Of a stretch of DNA of 64,000 nt, positions 35,807 to 47,070 are shown one piece after another. Within the stretch, counting starts at the first letter, position 1, and every line of letters begins with the position of its first letter. Under the pieces are notes generated by a model. It was not told where the DNA came from. It searched no databases and saw nothing but the letters and a program-made list of their open reading frames with translations. The translations under genes and the position numbers were made by a program. Where the stretch lies: positions 10,129,579 to 10,193,578 of the forward strand of contig CM049307.1 of assembly GCA_026874595.1 (NCBI GenBank). The letters run 5' to 3'. The DNA is from Sipunculus nudus. Its lineage: Eukaryota > Annelida > Sipuncula > Golfingiida > Sipunculidae.

Positions 35807-35940
35807 AAACACAATTTCTGGTCTGAGTGGTCCACATAGCGGGCCGCTTGTCGATTTCACATAGCTTGTTTCGTCCAGGTTCTCACTCGCGAGAGCTTTA
35901 TCTATAAATACCCCCCTCTCAGCGCTATGCACCAGATCAG
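35807..35940 (+). promoter_or_regulatory. Histone H1 gene C promoter
   Basis: H1 box AAACACA at 35807-35813 and TATAAATA at 35903-35910, again exactly 96 bp apart. Initiator-like TCAGTT at 35938-35943. The sequence between differs from B by only a few bases. Confidence 0.85.
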
Positions 35941-35984
35941 TTCTGTTCTTCAGTTAGAGTTACAGTAACGCTACAACTATCATC

Positions 35985-36551
35985 ATGTCTGACGCTGCTG
36001 CACCCGCTGCTGCTCCCGCTCTCAAAGCAGCCAAGGCAAAGAAACCAGCCAAACCAAAGACTGCACCAACCCACCCGCCCGTGGCCACCATGGTTGTTGC
36101 TGCCATCAAGGCTTTGAAGGACCGCAAAGGTTCCTCTCTGGCCGCCATCAAGAAGTACATCGCCGCCAATTACAAGGCTGATGCCGCCAAGCTGGCTCCA
36201 TTCATCCGTCGCTACCTGAAGAAAGCTGTTACTGACGGTAAGCTGGTGCAGGTCAAAGGAACTGGTGCTGCCGGCTCCTTCCGTCTGAGCCAGGCTGCCA
36301 AGGCTGAGAAACCAAAAGAGGCAAAGAAGCCAGGACGCCCCAAGACCGCCGCCAAGAAACCTGCTGCCAAGAAAGCCAAGAAACCAGCTGCCAAGAAATC
36401 CCCTAAGAAGGCAAAGAAACCAGCAGCCAAGAAGGCCAAGTCCCCAAAGAAAGTAGCCAAGCCCAAGAAGCCAACCAAGAAACCCGCAGCCAAGAAGCCA
36501 GCTGCAAAGAAGGCCAAGAAACCCGCAGCCAAGAAAGCAGCCAAGAAGTAA
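35985..36551 (+). CDS. Histone H1, gene C (188 aa)
   Basis: Third linker-histone copy: N-tail, winged-helix domain at about 29-103, and a Lys/Ala/Pro C-tail with SPKK motifs at 139-142 and 153-156. Compared with B it has Leu13, Ala105 and Thr164. The DNA also differs by silent changes (for example near 36125, 36139 and 36404), consistent with purifying selection or conversion after duplication. Intronless, with complete promoter and 3' stem-loop, so probably functional. Its downstream unit was later expanded by about 19 kb of transposon insertions, the nearest beginning about 5.3 kb after the stop. Confidence 0.97.
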   Translation: MSDAAAPAAAPALKAAKAKKPAKPKTAPTHPPVATMVVAAIKALKDRKGSSLAAIKKYIAANYKADAAKLAPFIRRYLKKAVTDGKLVQVKGTGAAGSFRLSQAAKAEKPKEAKKPGRPKTAAKKPAAKKAKKPAAKKSPKKAKKPAAKKAKSPKKVAKPKKPTKKPAAKKPAAKKAKKPAAKKAAKK

Positions 36552-36592
36552 ACTGTCAACGAGATGTTGTAATCACACAACTCTTTCCCAAA

Positions 36593-36608
36593 GGCCCTTT
36601 TCAGGGCC
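36593..36608 (+). terminator. Histone mRNA 3' stem-loop, gene C
   Basis: GGCCCTTTTCAGGGCC followed by AACCA, 41 bp after the stop codon, identical to A and B. Confidence 0.95.
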
Positions 36609-39260
36609 AACCATTTCATTCAGATCTAAGCATTTGCTTCACACTTAATTTGTATATTTACCTTTTTTCAGTAATAAGGAGCATCATTGGTCCAATGAGA
36701 GGTAAGATTTTTTTTTTATTTTCATGAAGACTTTATTACCATGCATTCCGCCCTCCAATGTAAGGGTTGCTAGAAGTAGGGGGGGGGGGGGGATGTTTAT
36801 CCTGGTCGGGGGAAAGTCGGGTAATTTCATTAAAAGTGAATTATTTGTTATTTTGGATGGTGGGGGGGGGGGGGGGGGGGCTAAGGCGATCTCGTTAGTT
36901 ATCAGGTTGCATGAGTTTGGCGTCTTGTATAGTTGTGGTTTATTTGCAGTGTTAATCTTTTTTTCCTTTTAATTTTTGTAAAACAAAAAAAAATGGTAAT
37001 GAGGCAGGGCACGGATACACAACATATCCAACATATAGCACCAACAATTAATGATGGACAAATACTGTTCCTGAGCAGTTATATGCAAAAATGGTTCAAT
37101 AGGGTTTTCGAAAAAGGTTTACTGTAAAATAATTTTTTAGACCATCTAAAAACATGCATGCAAGATGATTTATCCATGAAAACCAACCGGAAGTCGGGGA
37201 AACATCAGGGAATTTTTCAGAGTTGGCATTGGCAACCTTGCCTGTGTTTTTGTTTTTAAGACTGCCGTTATGTAAATTTAAGTCACACGAAATCCCATTT
37301 TAGAGCTAGAATTCTGCCATCTGATACGAAAACAATCAAATTTATGAATTAGCAACTTTATCCATTCTCAGGAGGCTCGTAGATAAGATTGTGCATGGTA
37401 CACAAACATCTTCCATTGATAAGTCATAATTAATAAAGAGACTGAACTTACATCACGATTGAACTTGAGAGTGTAACAACTTTTGTCTATATCATAAAAA
37501 ATTTGCATTTAACAAATGTAAAAATAAGGAATCTGCTCGAGCATGAACCACTTGCGGTTGTCCCTCTTTGTTGTTAAGTATAGATAATGCTTAATGTATG
37601 ATTTAAACATACCACCGTATCATTAAAATGGTTCCCTCTCCTGTATATACCAAATTCAGTCAACAGCCAAATGTACTACAAAACCTTTAAATCATATATT
37701 AAGACATTTATTTAAACTACCCTTTAGTGTTTCACTCAGATTTTGTTTTCATGCTTGGTTTCAACCTGGTAACTTTTCTTAAGATGACATTGTAACGTCA
37801 GAAAATTGTAAGAAAATTAATCTCTATGTTTTTAATGCATGTGAAGTGCATTTAAACATTACAATGTCATGGAAAGTTCGCTATATAGGAAATAATTTAA
37901 TAAATTATTATTATTATTATTATCTGCTCGAGCAAAAACCACCTGCGGTTGTCCGACTTTGTTGTTTAGTATATACAAGTCATAATTAATAGACATAACG
38001 TACATCACGAATGAACTTTGAAGTTTAACAACTATAAATTGTTTATATCATAGAAAACTTGCATTTAACAAATGAAAACATTCGAGAACTATATTGTAGT
38101 AAATGTGTTAAAAAACTTTAAAATCACATCTTAAGACATTTATATAAAGAACCCTTTAAATTTTTATTTTAGAATTTTACAATATGAAAACAAATTTGAA
38201 ACTAGCTGTGGTTAATATTGTATGAATCAGGAGAGCGAAAACAAAGACACCTTAATATTAAAGTTTTTGCTAACTTGCAAGTGAGCGAGTGCGCTGAATA
38301 GTGTAGCTGGAGTGGCGCAAAGCTGCAAAGACTTGTGAATGTCAGAGAGGGGTCCAGATTAATGAATACCGAATGCAGAGCGGCGCCACAAAATTCCTTT
38401 AGAAGAAGAGGACACCACAGTGGTGTCATTGACTGTATTTGCACATATCACATTGTTACCTTACAGACATGTCTTTTCCTATGATTCAGATATAATATAA
38501 ACTAATATTAATACTAGTGGACGCAACAGGGTCCGGCCGTGACAACACGTCATAGTTGGCACCTATATATTAGGCCGGTACGCTTGACTGTGATAGCCAG
38601 TACGCTGGTTGACGCCGCCCATCCTTTAAAACCTGATAAATAATAAAATAGACGCTTAGTTCTGAAAAGCAACACCGGTTTTGCATCAGCAAATTGTTTC
38701 TTAACTTCTCCCTGTAGTAGATTGGATAATTACAGTCTGAAAGTTTTTATATGACGGTATTATATAGCAGTAATCCTCACCCTCAGCGCAAGCCGCCCTG
38801 ATTCTCATGTACTACTATTTAAACCTGTACTGACAGCTGCGCGTTTTTTCTTACGAAATAAACTGGACAGGAATATAGCAAAATAGCAGGTGGAAAGACT
38901 GTTAACACGTTACTTCTGATGTATAGCTATCGGGAAATAGTCCCAGAGTATAACGATGCGATATACGAGTGGCCTTATATAATAACTTTTTGTTCAAGGA
39001 GGAAAACTCGATCACATAGTTTATTTGGAAAACGTGACAACGACTGTGGACTAACTCTCTCTCTCTCTCTCTGTATAGAGGAATTTCTCCTTTGAACCCA
39101 TGCATCTGCGGGACGAGTCGCTTCACGATCCCACAAATATTAATGAGACGTCGTTTCCGTATCACATCACAATCGCATTAAAGAAATCGGTACCTTCATA
39201 ATACCACATGCAGCTGAACTAATTCATTCGCGCTTTGAGAGGAAGGAACTGCATACAGTA
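36609..39260. repeat. Unit C, downstream flank of H1 gene C
   Basis: Near-identical to 25669-28326. The G-runs here are longer than in B (about 36780-36792 and 36864-36880). Ends with the ATACAGTA target copy at 39253-39260. Confidence 0.8.
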
Positions 39261-41609
39261 CAGAGTTTGGGTAATCAGTAATGGTAATCGATTATAATCG
39301 ATTACATTTTAAATTGTAATTGTAATCGATTACATTTGGTTTCAGAGCAGAGTAATTGTAATCGTAATCATAGATTATACTCTAATTTCTTTTCACTATT
39401 TCTCTTTAAAATGGTTGTATTTATTTATATCACTTAAAATTCAAAGTAGATAATTATTTTAAATTCTTTCATGTTTAGTATGGTCATCATAACTTTATTA
39501 AAGTCCATGGTCAAGTGCTCACTATTAAGTTCTTAGCTTTACTCATTTGTGTAATTGGTATTGCAAAAATTAGCAGTTACCGTGAGCTAAGTATTACTCA
39601 CCTGCCAGTTACCTCCCTTGCAAATCACCTCTTAGTATATGGGCAAAGATTTCAAACCTAAAAAAGATTAATTTTCAATACATATCCTTTTATAGACAGT
39701 TACCTAGCTTTGTACAACATCTTGTCCACACAAATTATTATATGTTTAGTGTCTTGCATGGCTTAAATGCATATAACAACATATCATACCTGGACCGATC
39801 AGTTTTAACAGTTTAATGGGAGGAAAAAACAGATGTCTGATAGATATCATAGAGGTCTTTCATTTACATGCATATATACTGAAATATAAAACAAAACTCA
39901 AGGATAAAGGGATCATGCAATTTCTATTAAGTATCGATGCCCAGAGCCACTGGCTGATCCAGCTGGAGGACAGTATGGGCTTACAAAATTTCACACCTTA
40001 TATTTGACAAAGATGCGTTCAGTGGTCAGGTTAATCCTGTAAGATAATGATCAGCTAATTAACTGAAAAGGGAAAGGGTATGGGACTACAGTGAGAGATA
40101 TCTCGGGGGGGGGGGGGGGGGGGGGGTCGCGGAGGCGTACACGAAGTCAGATGTATCGTACGACAGCCTTCTCAGCTGTGACACCAACGTTGTGCATGGA
40201 ATGCACTTCTTCATTCAGAGTTTCACTGTCTTTAGCTTCTCTTAACAGAAATTTTAAAACTTACTTCTAATATTAGCTTTTTTTAGTTCTTCAACTTTTG
40301 CTCTTAGTCTTTTAAAGCGCTTTTGGTAACTCTTCTGTTGAATAAGCGCTATATAAATTAAATATATTATTATAATTATTATTATTACCATACAGAGAGA
40401 CGGATATGAAAAGAGCATGCATGGCTCCCTTGTAGCATACTTTTTGCCCGTGCAGTCCTGCACCCCCCCCCCCCCCTTTTCAGACCTGAGGACTTTTTTT
40501 AGGGTTTTCAATTGTCCTCCTTGGTTGAAACCCCCCCCCCCCCTTTTCCTAAATCCTGGATCCGCCCCTGATACAGTACTTAACAGTCTAAACATACCAG
40601 AGCCCTGCGCGGGCCCCCGCGTGCGCACTTTTTCAGGATTATGTGGGGCTGGGCGGGCATGGAATGCACTTCTTCATTCAGAGTTTCACAGTCTTTAGCT
40701 TCTCTTAAAAGAAATTTTAAAACTTACCTTCTAATATTAGCTTTTTTTTAGTTCTTCAACTTTTGCTCTTAATCTTGTAAAGCGCTTTTGATAACTCTTT
40801 TGTTGAATAAGCGCTATTTAAATTAAATATATTATTATAATTATTATTATTATACTATACAGAGAGAAAGATATCAAAAGAGCATGCATGGCACCCTTGT
40901 AGCATACTTTTTGCCCGGACTTTTTCAGGATTATGTTGGGCTGGGCGGGCCAAAAAAAAAAAAAAGGTGGGGCGGGGCGGGGAGGACTGCATGATATTTT
41001 ATAAAGCGTTTCTGCGGGCGGAAAAGATGGCTATAGCGAAGAGATGATTACATTTACTTAAATGTCATGCAGGTCTGTTTACGTCCCTTCGGTTATTCCA
41101 TTTTCTGGATTACTATTTTGCACATGCATGTGTTATATAAATTCCTTTAGTTTTGAGACAGATTCATCTTTGCAGGGACCACTGGTTAGAATATTGTTCA
41201 AATGTACCTGAGAAAAGTATTTTATATTTAGACTGTTCAGCACTGTAGGCCTATGTAAAATAGTAACTAAAGATATAAGGAGCAATAGTGTTTTACACAA
41301 CACCATGCAGGCAACCCTAAAGTTTGAGGTAAAAATATGTTGTCCAAATACATGGTATCCAAATTTTGATAAACTATTTCAGCATTTTTACCACAAAATT
41401 CCAGGTTTATTTATATTTGATTGTGTAAGGTGAAAAAAATTGATTTTGCCAAAATAAAAAAAAAAATGGTTGATTGTAAGATGTAGATTTTTATTGGAAG
41501 ACCAAAAATGTGTTGTCCTGAAGCTTCGTCAACTCTGCTTTGAGTGTACATGCAATGGTGCCACCTATACTATAATATAATAAAAAAATAACTTTTTAGC
41601 AAATCACAT

Positions 41610-41855
41610 TCACTGTTTCACATCTGTAGTCGTTTGGATCAAATTTCTTGAACTTTGTATTTTTTTTTCATTTTTTTTGGCTTGACTGTCTATGTATTTT
41701 TCTGGTGCTGTCTTCTTGCTTGACTTTGTTGCTGTTGACAAAGGCTGTGCTGATTTAGCTGTTGCTGTTGGTTGTACAGGTTCTTGTGGATAGTCTTGTT
41801 CTGGAGTTGACTTGTGTGGTTCGCCGAAGAACTGATTGAGCTCTTCTTGTTCCAT
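41610..41855 (-). CDS. 81-aa frame inside the inner hAT-like element, function unknown
   Basis: The frame begins MEQEELNQFFGEPHKSTPEQ and ends TTTDVKQ. It is hydrophilic and Gln/Thr/Lys-rich, with no membrane segment or recognised domain. ACTACAG just upstream could be a 3' splice site, so this may be a terminal exon. The unit B copy has one in-frame stop, and a truncated third copy of the start lies at about 21430-21515. It may be a remnant of the element's own gene. Coding status is uncertain. Confidence 0.3.
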   Translation of the reverse strand: MEQEELNQFFGEPHKSTPEQDYPQEPVQPTATAKSAQPLSTATKSSKKTAPEKYIDSQAKKNEKKIQSSRNLIQTTTDVKQ

Positions 41856-42214
41856 CACTGTAGTTACCAAGACCGCCTAATATCAAAACTACACTCTTAA
41901 AACACATCGGTTAAAATGGTTACCGATAAAATAGGTTGACTGAAATCAGTTGATTTCAACTGAAATATCAGTTGGCTTCTAACTGATTGGTCGGTTAACA
42001 GGGGTACTGTTGATATCAGTTAATGTAATATACATGCTATACACTGTAGATGGTGGATCATTCATTGTGCCAATATAAGATGTAGGTCTTATTTACACTG
42101 AACTGATCAATGTTTAAAATCTCAAACAACTTATTGATGACAAAAGCACAATGATGATCATATTAATAATCTTATTTTCAGAATTATCCTACATAATTGT
42201 GGTTAATCGCATTT

Positions 42215-42220
<6 letters not shown>

Positions 42221-42270
<50 letters not shown>
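42221..42270. repeat. (TA)n microsatellite
   Basis: About 50 bp of TA dinucleotides within the 3.7-kb element. Confidence 0.97.
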
Positions 42271-42274
<4 letters not shown>

Positions 42275-42869
42275 ATAGGTAGGAATTTACACCCTGTGTA
42301 CATGCAGTCTGCGTATACAAAGTGTGCTGTCAACTTGTGATCTCACACATCCCAGCAAGTAAATTACCCAGTGCAGTCAGTACGGTTTGTATGGTGATAA
42401 TGTTACACCAGAAGGGGCTGCAACCAGCAACGATTGTGTCAAAGGTCACATTTTAGCGGGACGTTTGAGCATTCCTGCGACAGTATTTGGAAGGAACCCA
42501 TGCACAAGTACACGTGTCACTGTACAAGCTTGCAGTGGTGAGTATTTGTTCATTTTTACTTTGGATTTAAACATTTTACATAAAATAATGATAGTAGCTT
42601 AAAGTACATGTATGTTCAAGTTTCAGAGTGAGAGGTGAGATGCTTGTGGGCCCCTTAATCCCGAAGTGTTGGTAAGGAAGGGATGAATTACTTGCGGAAT
42701 AACATTTTCAGCAGGTTGACTATGAAAAGATCTTAATTTCTCATTCAACAGGGGTTAGGTTAAGTAATATCTTATTGTGTCATATTTTGTGTTTTTATAT
42801 TGACATATATTGTGTACCTTGGACATATATGACTCGCTTATTTAAACACTTGTGTGCATGCACCATCAG

Positions 42870-42892
42870 CCCCCCCCCCCCCCCCCCCCCCC
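42870..42892. repeat. C homopolymer of about 23
   Basis: Uninterrupted C-run, among the longest of the many G/C runs in this window. Confidence 0.9.
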
Positions 42893-44399
42893 CAACACGG
42901 TTATATACACACTCGGTATTTGGACATTTTGCTGTGGACAATATAAGATGACCGCAGGTTACATCTACCAACTGCCATAAAAATCACAAACAAGAAGCCT
43001 ATAACCTTCTATAAATATATGATATTATAAGAAATATTACATCTAATGACTTTGCAGATTGAAAATTGAGCATTTGGTCAAGTTCGTATTATTGATTCAG
43101 CGTGACTTTTCCTGTAAAATGCCGGTGGACATCCCCTCCTTTTGGACAAAGACTGACCCCTCTAAGTCACATGAACTCCCCTTCTTAAATCCTTTATTTA
43201 CCCTTGTTAACTTCTGGACATAATATAATATCAACACAATTATTGCTCAGTTCACTGAGCACTATAATGATTCACATACATTTTTCATAATTTTTTTAGA
43301 TTCATGTTTGAACTGCTGCTTTTTTCTTCAACATTTTACAAGCTTGTCAAATTGTATGCATCTCGTTTATGGCTGCCTCACCTGCCTCCTTTGATCTCTC
43401 CAATGTTTATTGGATTCGATAAGACGTTTGAGATTCAAACATATCTTGTTTGCAGTTTCTGCTTTGTTGTATTGAGGTAGATATTAGTTAGCATTATGGT
43501 GTAACATAGCCAAAGTGTGAAACCAATTTCTCACATTTTCAGGGAATTGGATTGATGAAAAAGCGTTTGTCTAAAAGACGATCTCATATAGCAACTTGTG
43601 AAACACATTGGATTCCGGGCAAAGTTTTTAACCAGATACTGGGACTTGAAGGTAACTGCTTCTCAGAAAGTTCACCAATAATTGTTGCAACAATGGGTTT
43701 TATTATATGTTATATTTGCAAAGAAGAAATCTGTAGTTCCCTTAAGGATCTGATTTTTGGGTATAAGTTTAAAATTTAATCAAGGTTAATGCAAAAACAA
43801 TATTCATATCCTTCTGAAATATGCAATACATTTCTCCAAAAATGTGACAAACAGTTGTGTGAATGATAGACTATGATATTTTATGGAGCGTCATGACCCA
43901 TGGGTTGCATATTTCCATGTCATTTAGGCGAGATATACATCTAAATGAACATACTGATTCGTAGGTAACTTGTTGTACTGAAATAAAAAAAAATATGGAA
44001 CGATTCACACTCAATCTAAATAAATATTGTTCTTAATTTTCAGGATTAGTGAATACACTTTGGCACACGCAAAAGACCAGATATTAGGTATGAAGAGCTG
44101 AAGACACGTAGTGAAATTCGTCATGGTGGAAGTACCAAAGCAAAGTGCCAAAACGCATGCCGCATGAAAAACAACAACAACAACAAAACTCCCAGCAAAA
44201 AGAAAACCAGCGCTGAGCTGACTGTCATAAACTTTACATTGTTATATGTTTTATGATTATTTATAACCCGTTTCATTGTTTGTGAAATGTTTTATGATTA
44301 TCTATAATAGGTTACAGTTGTTCTTGACCGATATGACCTGCTTTATTATCTTCTTGAAGTCATCTGAGTTTTATTATCAAATGAAGATTGGAACATGCA

Positions 44400-44835
44400 T
44401 TTTGTGTGTGGGGCCAGTCACATTTACTGTCGAGGTCTAAGAGCGAGTGAAGGCAGGCACTTACTGAGTGAAACCAACCAAACCTCTTGATACCTTATAG
44501 TGAGTGAAGGTAGGCACATTCACATCGAGTGTGAAGCCAGCCACATCTGCTGTTGATATCCAACAGTGAGTGAAGGCAGGCACATACTGAGCGAAACCAA
44601 CCTCATTTCCTATTGATATCTTACGGGGAGTGAAGGTGGGCACATTCACATCGAGTGTGAAGCCAGCCACATCTGCTGTTGATATCCAACAGTGAGTGAA
44701 GGCAGGCACATACTGAGTGAAGCCAACCTCATTTCTTCTTGATATCTTACGGGGAGTGAAGGTGGGCACATTCACATCGAGTGTGAAGCCATCCACATTT
44801 GCAGTTTTTTACCTCATAGTGAGTGAAGGTGTGCA
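44400..44835. repeat. 126-bp minisatellite with two related half-units
   Basis: The phrase CACATTCACATCGAGTGTGA starts at 44515, 44641 and 44767, giving an exact 126-bp period over about 3.5 units. Each unit splits into two similar halves of about 66 and 60 bp. As 126 is divisible by three, the - strand stays open with a 42-residue repeat (GFTLDVNVPTFTPRKIS / GFTQYVPAFTHCWIS). Confidence 0.9.
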
Positions 44836-45143
44836 TGTTTTTTTATAAGTGCAGGTATATAGAAACATTAATATGATATAACTTCCCATTTTTCTTTTAT
44901 CTTAATATATATGATACCCACATCTTATCATATATAAGATCATGTATATAAAAAGGTCGTGTACATTTATTTTAACAAATAATAAAACTTTGCTGATGAA
45001 GCAGTTGTTTCTTCATAAAAATTGAAGAATATGGAATTTGGTGTGGTTGATTTTGCTACTGTTAAAATTATAAAGGTGGCCCAGCTTGATACATTTAGTA
45101 AATTTTGTTTTAAGTTTTGCTTGTGACCTTATCCTTTTTAAGG

Positions 45144-45144
<1 letters not shown>

Positions 45145-45208
<64 letters not shown>
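45145..45208. repeat. (AT)n microsatellite
   Basis: About 62 bp of AT dinucleotides, with more broken AT repeats to 45245. Confidence 0.97.
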
Positions 45209-45211
<3 letters not shown>

Positions 45212-46590
45212 TGAAATGATATTGATATTTAATATATATATATAATTTGGTATATGTAAGATATAATTTATATACCAACCAAGTAAATCAAATGTATTCG
45301 TTCGCTTCTAGCAAAAATTGTCACATTTTTCAGCAAGAAAGCCACCGGTTAAATATTTTACATGCAACTGTAGAGATCAGTTAAATTTAACCGTTTGAAG
45401 ATAACCTATTGAAATAGGTTATTAATAAATCAGTTATATTCAACCTAAAATATCAGTTGCTGTCAACCGAAATATCAGTTAAATATTAACTGATCCTATC
45501 AGTTGTTATGGTTACTGATCTTAAAACAGTTATGTCAACTGATAATTAGGTTGGGGCTATTTTGACCTATTGAATCGGTTAGAATCAACTGTTTTTTCAG
45601 TGTGTTTTTAGAGTGTATAGCTCAGATGACATATAGTAAGATAAGCTAAAAATGGAAAAGTTATACCATCAGCAAAACATGGTAACGCTATCTACTCACA
45701 AAAGATGGTCAATCATTATAAATATATGAAAATAATTCATATTTTTTTTAGTTTGCTACCTTTTTGGTTGTCCTTTAGGTTTATATGTGAGTTGAATGCG
45801 GGTCGACTTTTGGTAAAAATGTGGGGCGGGGCGGATGCGGGCTGAAAGCTAAATGTACGGGGCGGGGATGTGGGTTGATTTATTCTTTATAGGTGAGGGC
45901 GGTGGGGGAGTATTTTCACACCTGTGGGGCGGTTGCGGGTTGAAATTTTGTTTAGCGGGGCTCTATAAATTCCGGCCCGCACAAGGCTCTAAAACATACA
46001 CCACTATATATGGCCAGGTACATCTGTACGACATCATGTCCATCGGTGACTGCAAAAACGAATTTGTCTAAATAATCAAAGAACAAAGATAAATAATCAA
46101 AGAACATAGATTTCACCAGCTCTCTAGAAAATGGAATAATCAAAGGAACTGAACATACCGGTGCATTACATTTTTGGTAAATGTAACAACCTCCTCAACT
46201 TAACTACAACCGTAGTTTCAGACACTGTAATTGTAATCCTAATCTATTACATTGATGTTTTCATGTAATCGTTATTGATTTTAGAAGTAATCGTAATTGA
46301 ATTAGTTTACTATGTAATTGCCCCAACCCTAATACAATTATAAAATAATATCTGCGACCAGAACAGAATAACTGTGCAATTAACCACTAGATGTCGCCTT
46401 ATTAAGGTTAATGGCCGTGTAATACTTAGGGCCTCCTTATATTCGATATTTAACCTGAAGCACCAGTCCTTCAGTCCATAAATTTCCATGGTAACTAATC
46501 ACGCTTTGGCTGTTAGACGACTAAATCACATACATGCATTATCACGGAACATGATGATTTCTTCACTGTAAAACCTGATAAGTTGTCTTA

Positions 46591-46635
46591 ACTTGAAAAA
46601 ATCAAGGCAGCAATGCTGCCTTGATTTTTTCAAGT
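46591..46635. repeat. Perfect 45-bp palindrome at the left end of the EnSpm-like element
   Basis: Two perfect 22-bp arms separated by one A; the centre reads GGCAGCAATGCTGCC. It lies 27 bp inside the CACTG end. Confidence 0.95.
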
Positions 46636-47070
46636 TGAGATAACTTACAAATATTTGGTAGGTACTTATCTTTTTCAAGTTACTACAACTTGCATATAAC
46701 AAGTGATGCGAGTTTATTCAAGTTAAGATAACTTACAAATATTGGGTAGGTACTTATCTTTTTCAAGTTACTACAACTTGCATTTAACAAGTGATGTGAG
46801 TTTGTTCGAGTTGAGATAACTTACAAATACTAGGTCAGTACTTATATTTTTCAAGTTACTGCAACTTGCATATAACATGTGATGTGAGTTTGTTCAAGTT
46901 GAGATAACTTACAAATAATGGGTCAGTACTTATATTTTTCAAGTTACTACAACTTGCATATAACAAGTTATGCGAGTTTGTTCAAGTTGAGATAACTTAC
47001 AAATATTAGGTCATTACTTATCTTTTTCAAGTTACTACAACTTGCATATAAAAGTGATGAAAGCTAATGT
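46631..47070. repeat. 88-bp subterminal tandem repeat, five units
   Basis: The CAAGTT(G/A)AGATAACTTAC phrase starts at 46631, 46719, 46807, 46895 and 46983, exactly 88 bp apart, with the last unit decaying. CAAGTTACTACAACTTG lies in each unit. In CACTA elements such repeats bind the element's own transposition protein; that role here is inferred. Confidence 0.92.

Larger units (their letters stand above)
41891..45616. mobile_element. 3.7-kb DNA element with ACACTCTTAAAACACA inverted ends
   Basis: The left end ACACTCTTAAAACACA is mirrored by TGTGTTTTTAGAGTGT at the right end. Both subterminal zones are packed with ATATCAGTT/AACTGATAT-type motifs (41930-42010 and 45380-45600). The matching site in unit B (near 30843) is empty, so the insertion is younger than the B/C duplication. 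The target duplication is not clear. Inside are possible + strand exons with good splice signals (to 42537, then 43543-43651, and from 44044), but I could not join them in one convincing frame. A 126-bp minisatellite and two (AT)n tracts are also present. Confidence 0.75.
40598..45991. mobile_element. Inner hAT-like element, unit C copy
   Basis: Ends CAGAGCCCTGCGCGGGCC and GGCTCTA, with AAACATAC on both sides (40590-40597 and 45992-45999). Apart from the internal duplication near 40.66-40.91 kb and the 3.7-kb insertion it matches 29825-31217. Confidence 0.8.
39261..46331. mobile_element. Outer hAT-like element, unit C copy, expanded by a later insertion
   Basis: Same ends as the unit B copy (CAGAGTTTGGGTAAT and CCCCAACCCTA) and target copies ATACAGTA (39253-39260) and ATACAATT (46332-46339). 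It contains the inner hAT-like element, an extra internal duplication of about 240 bp (40200-40440 repeated at about 40660-40910), and the 3.7-kb element at 41891-45616. A G-run of about 22 lies at 40105-40126. Confidence 0.75.

Noticed and set aside
42387-43779. Two-exon gene in the 3.7-kb element (MYGDNVTPEGAA... then MKKRLSKRRSH...)
   Set aside because: The splice signals are good, but the phase of the first open frame leads to a stop in the second exon, and the only compatible alternative frame has a stop shortly upstream. Left as a possibility within the element entry.
44389-44835. CRISPR-like or satellite array
   Set aside because: The repeat is contiguous with no unique spacers and lies in eukaryotic DNA; it is a minisatellite.
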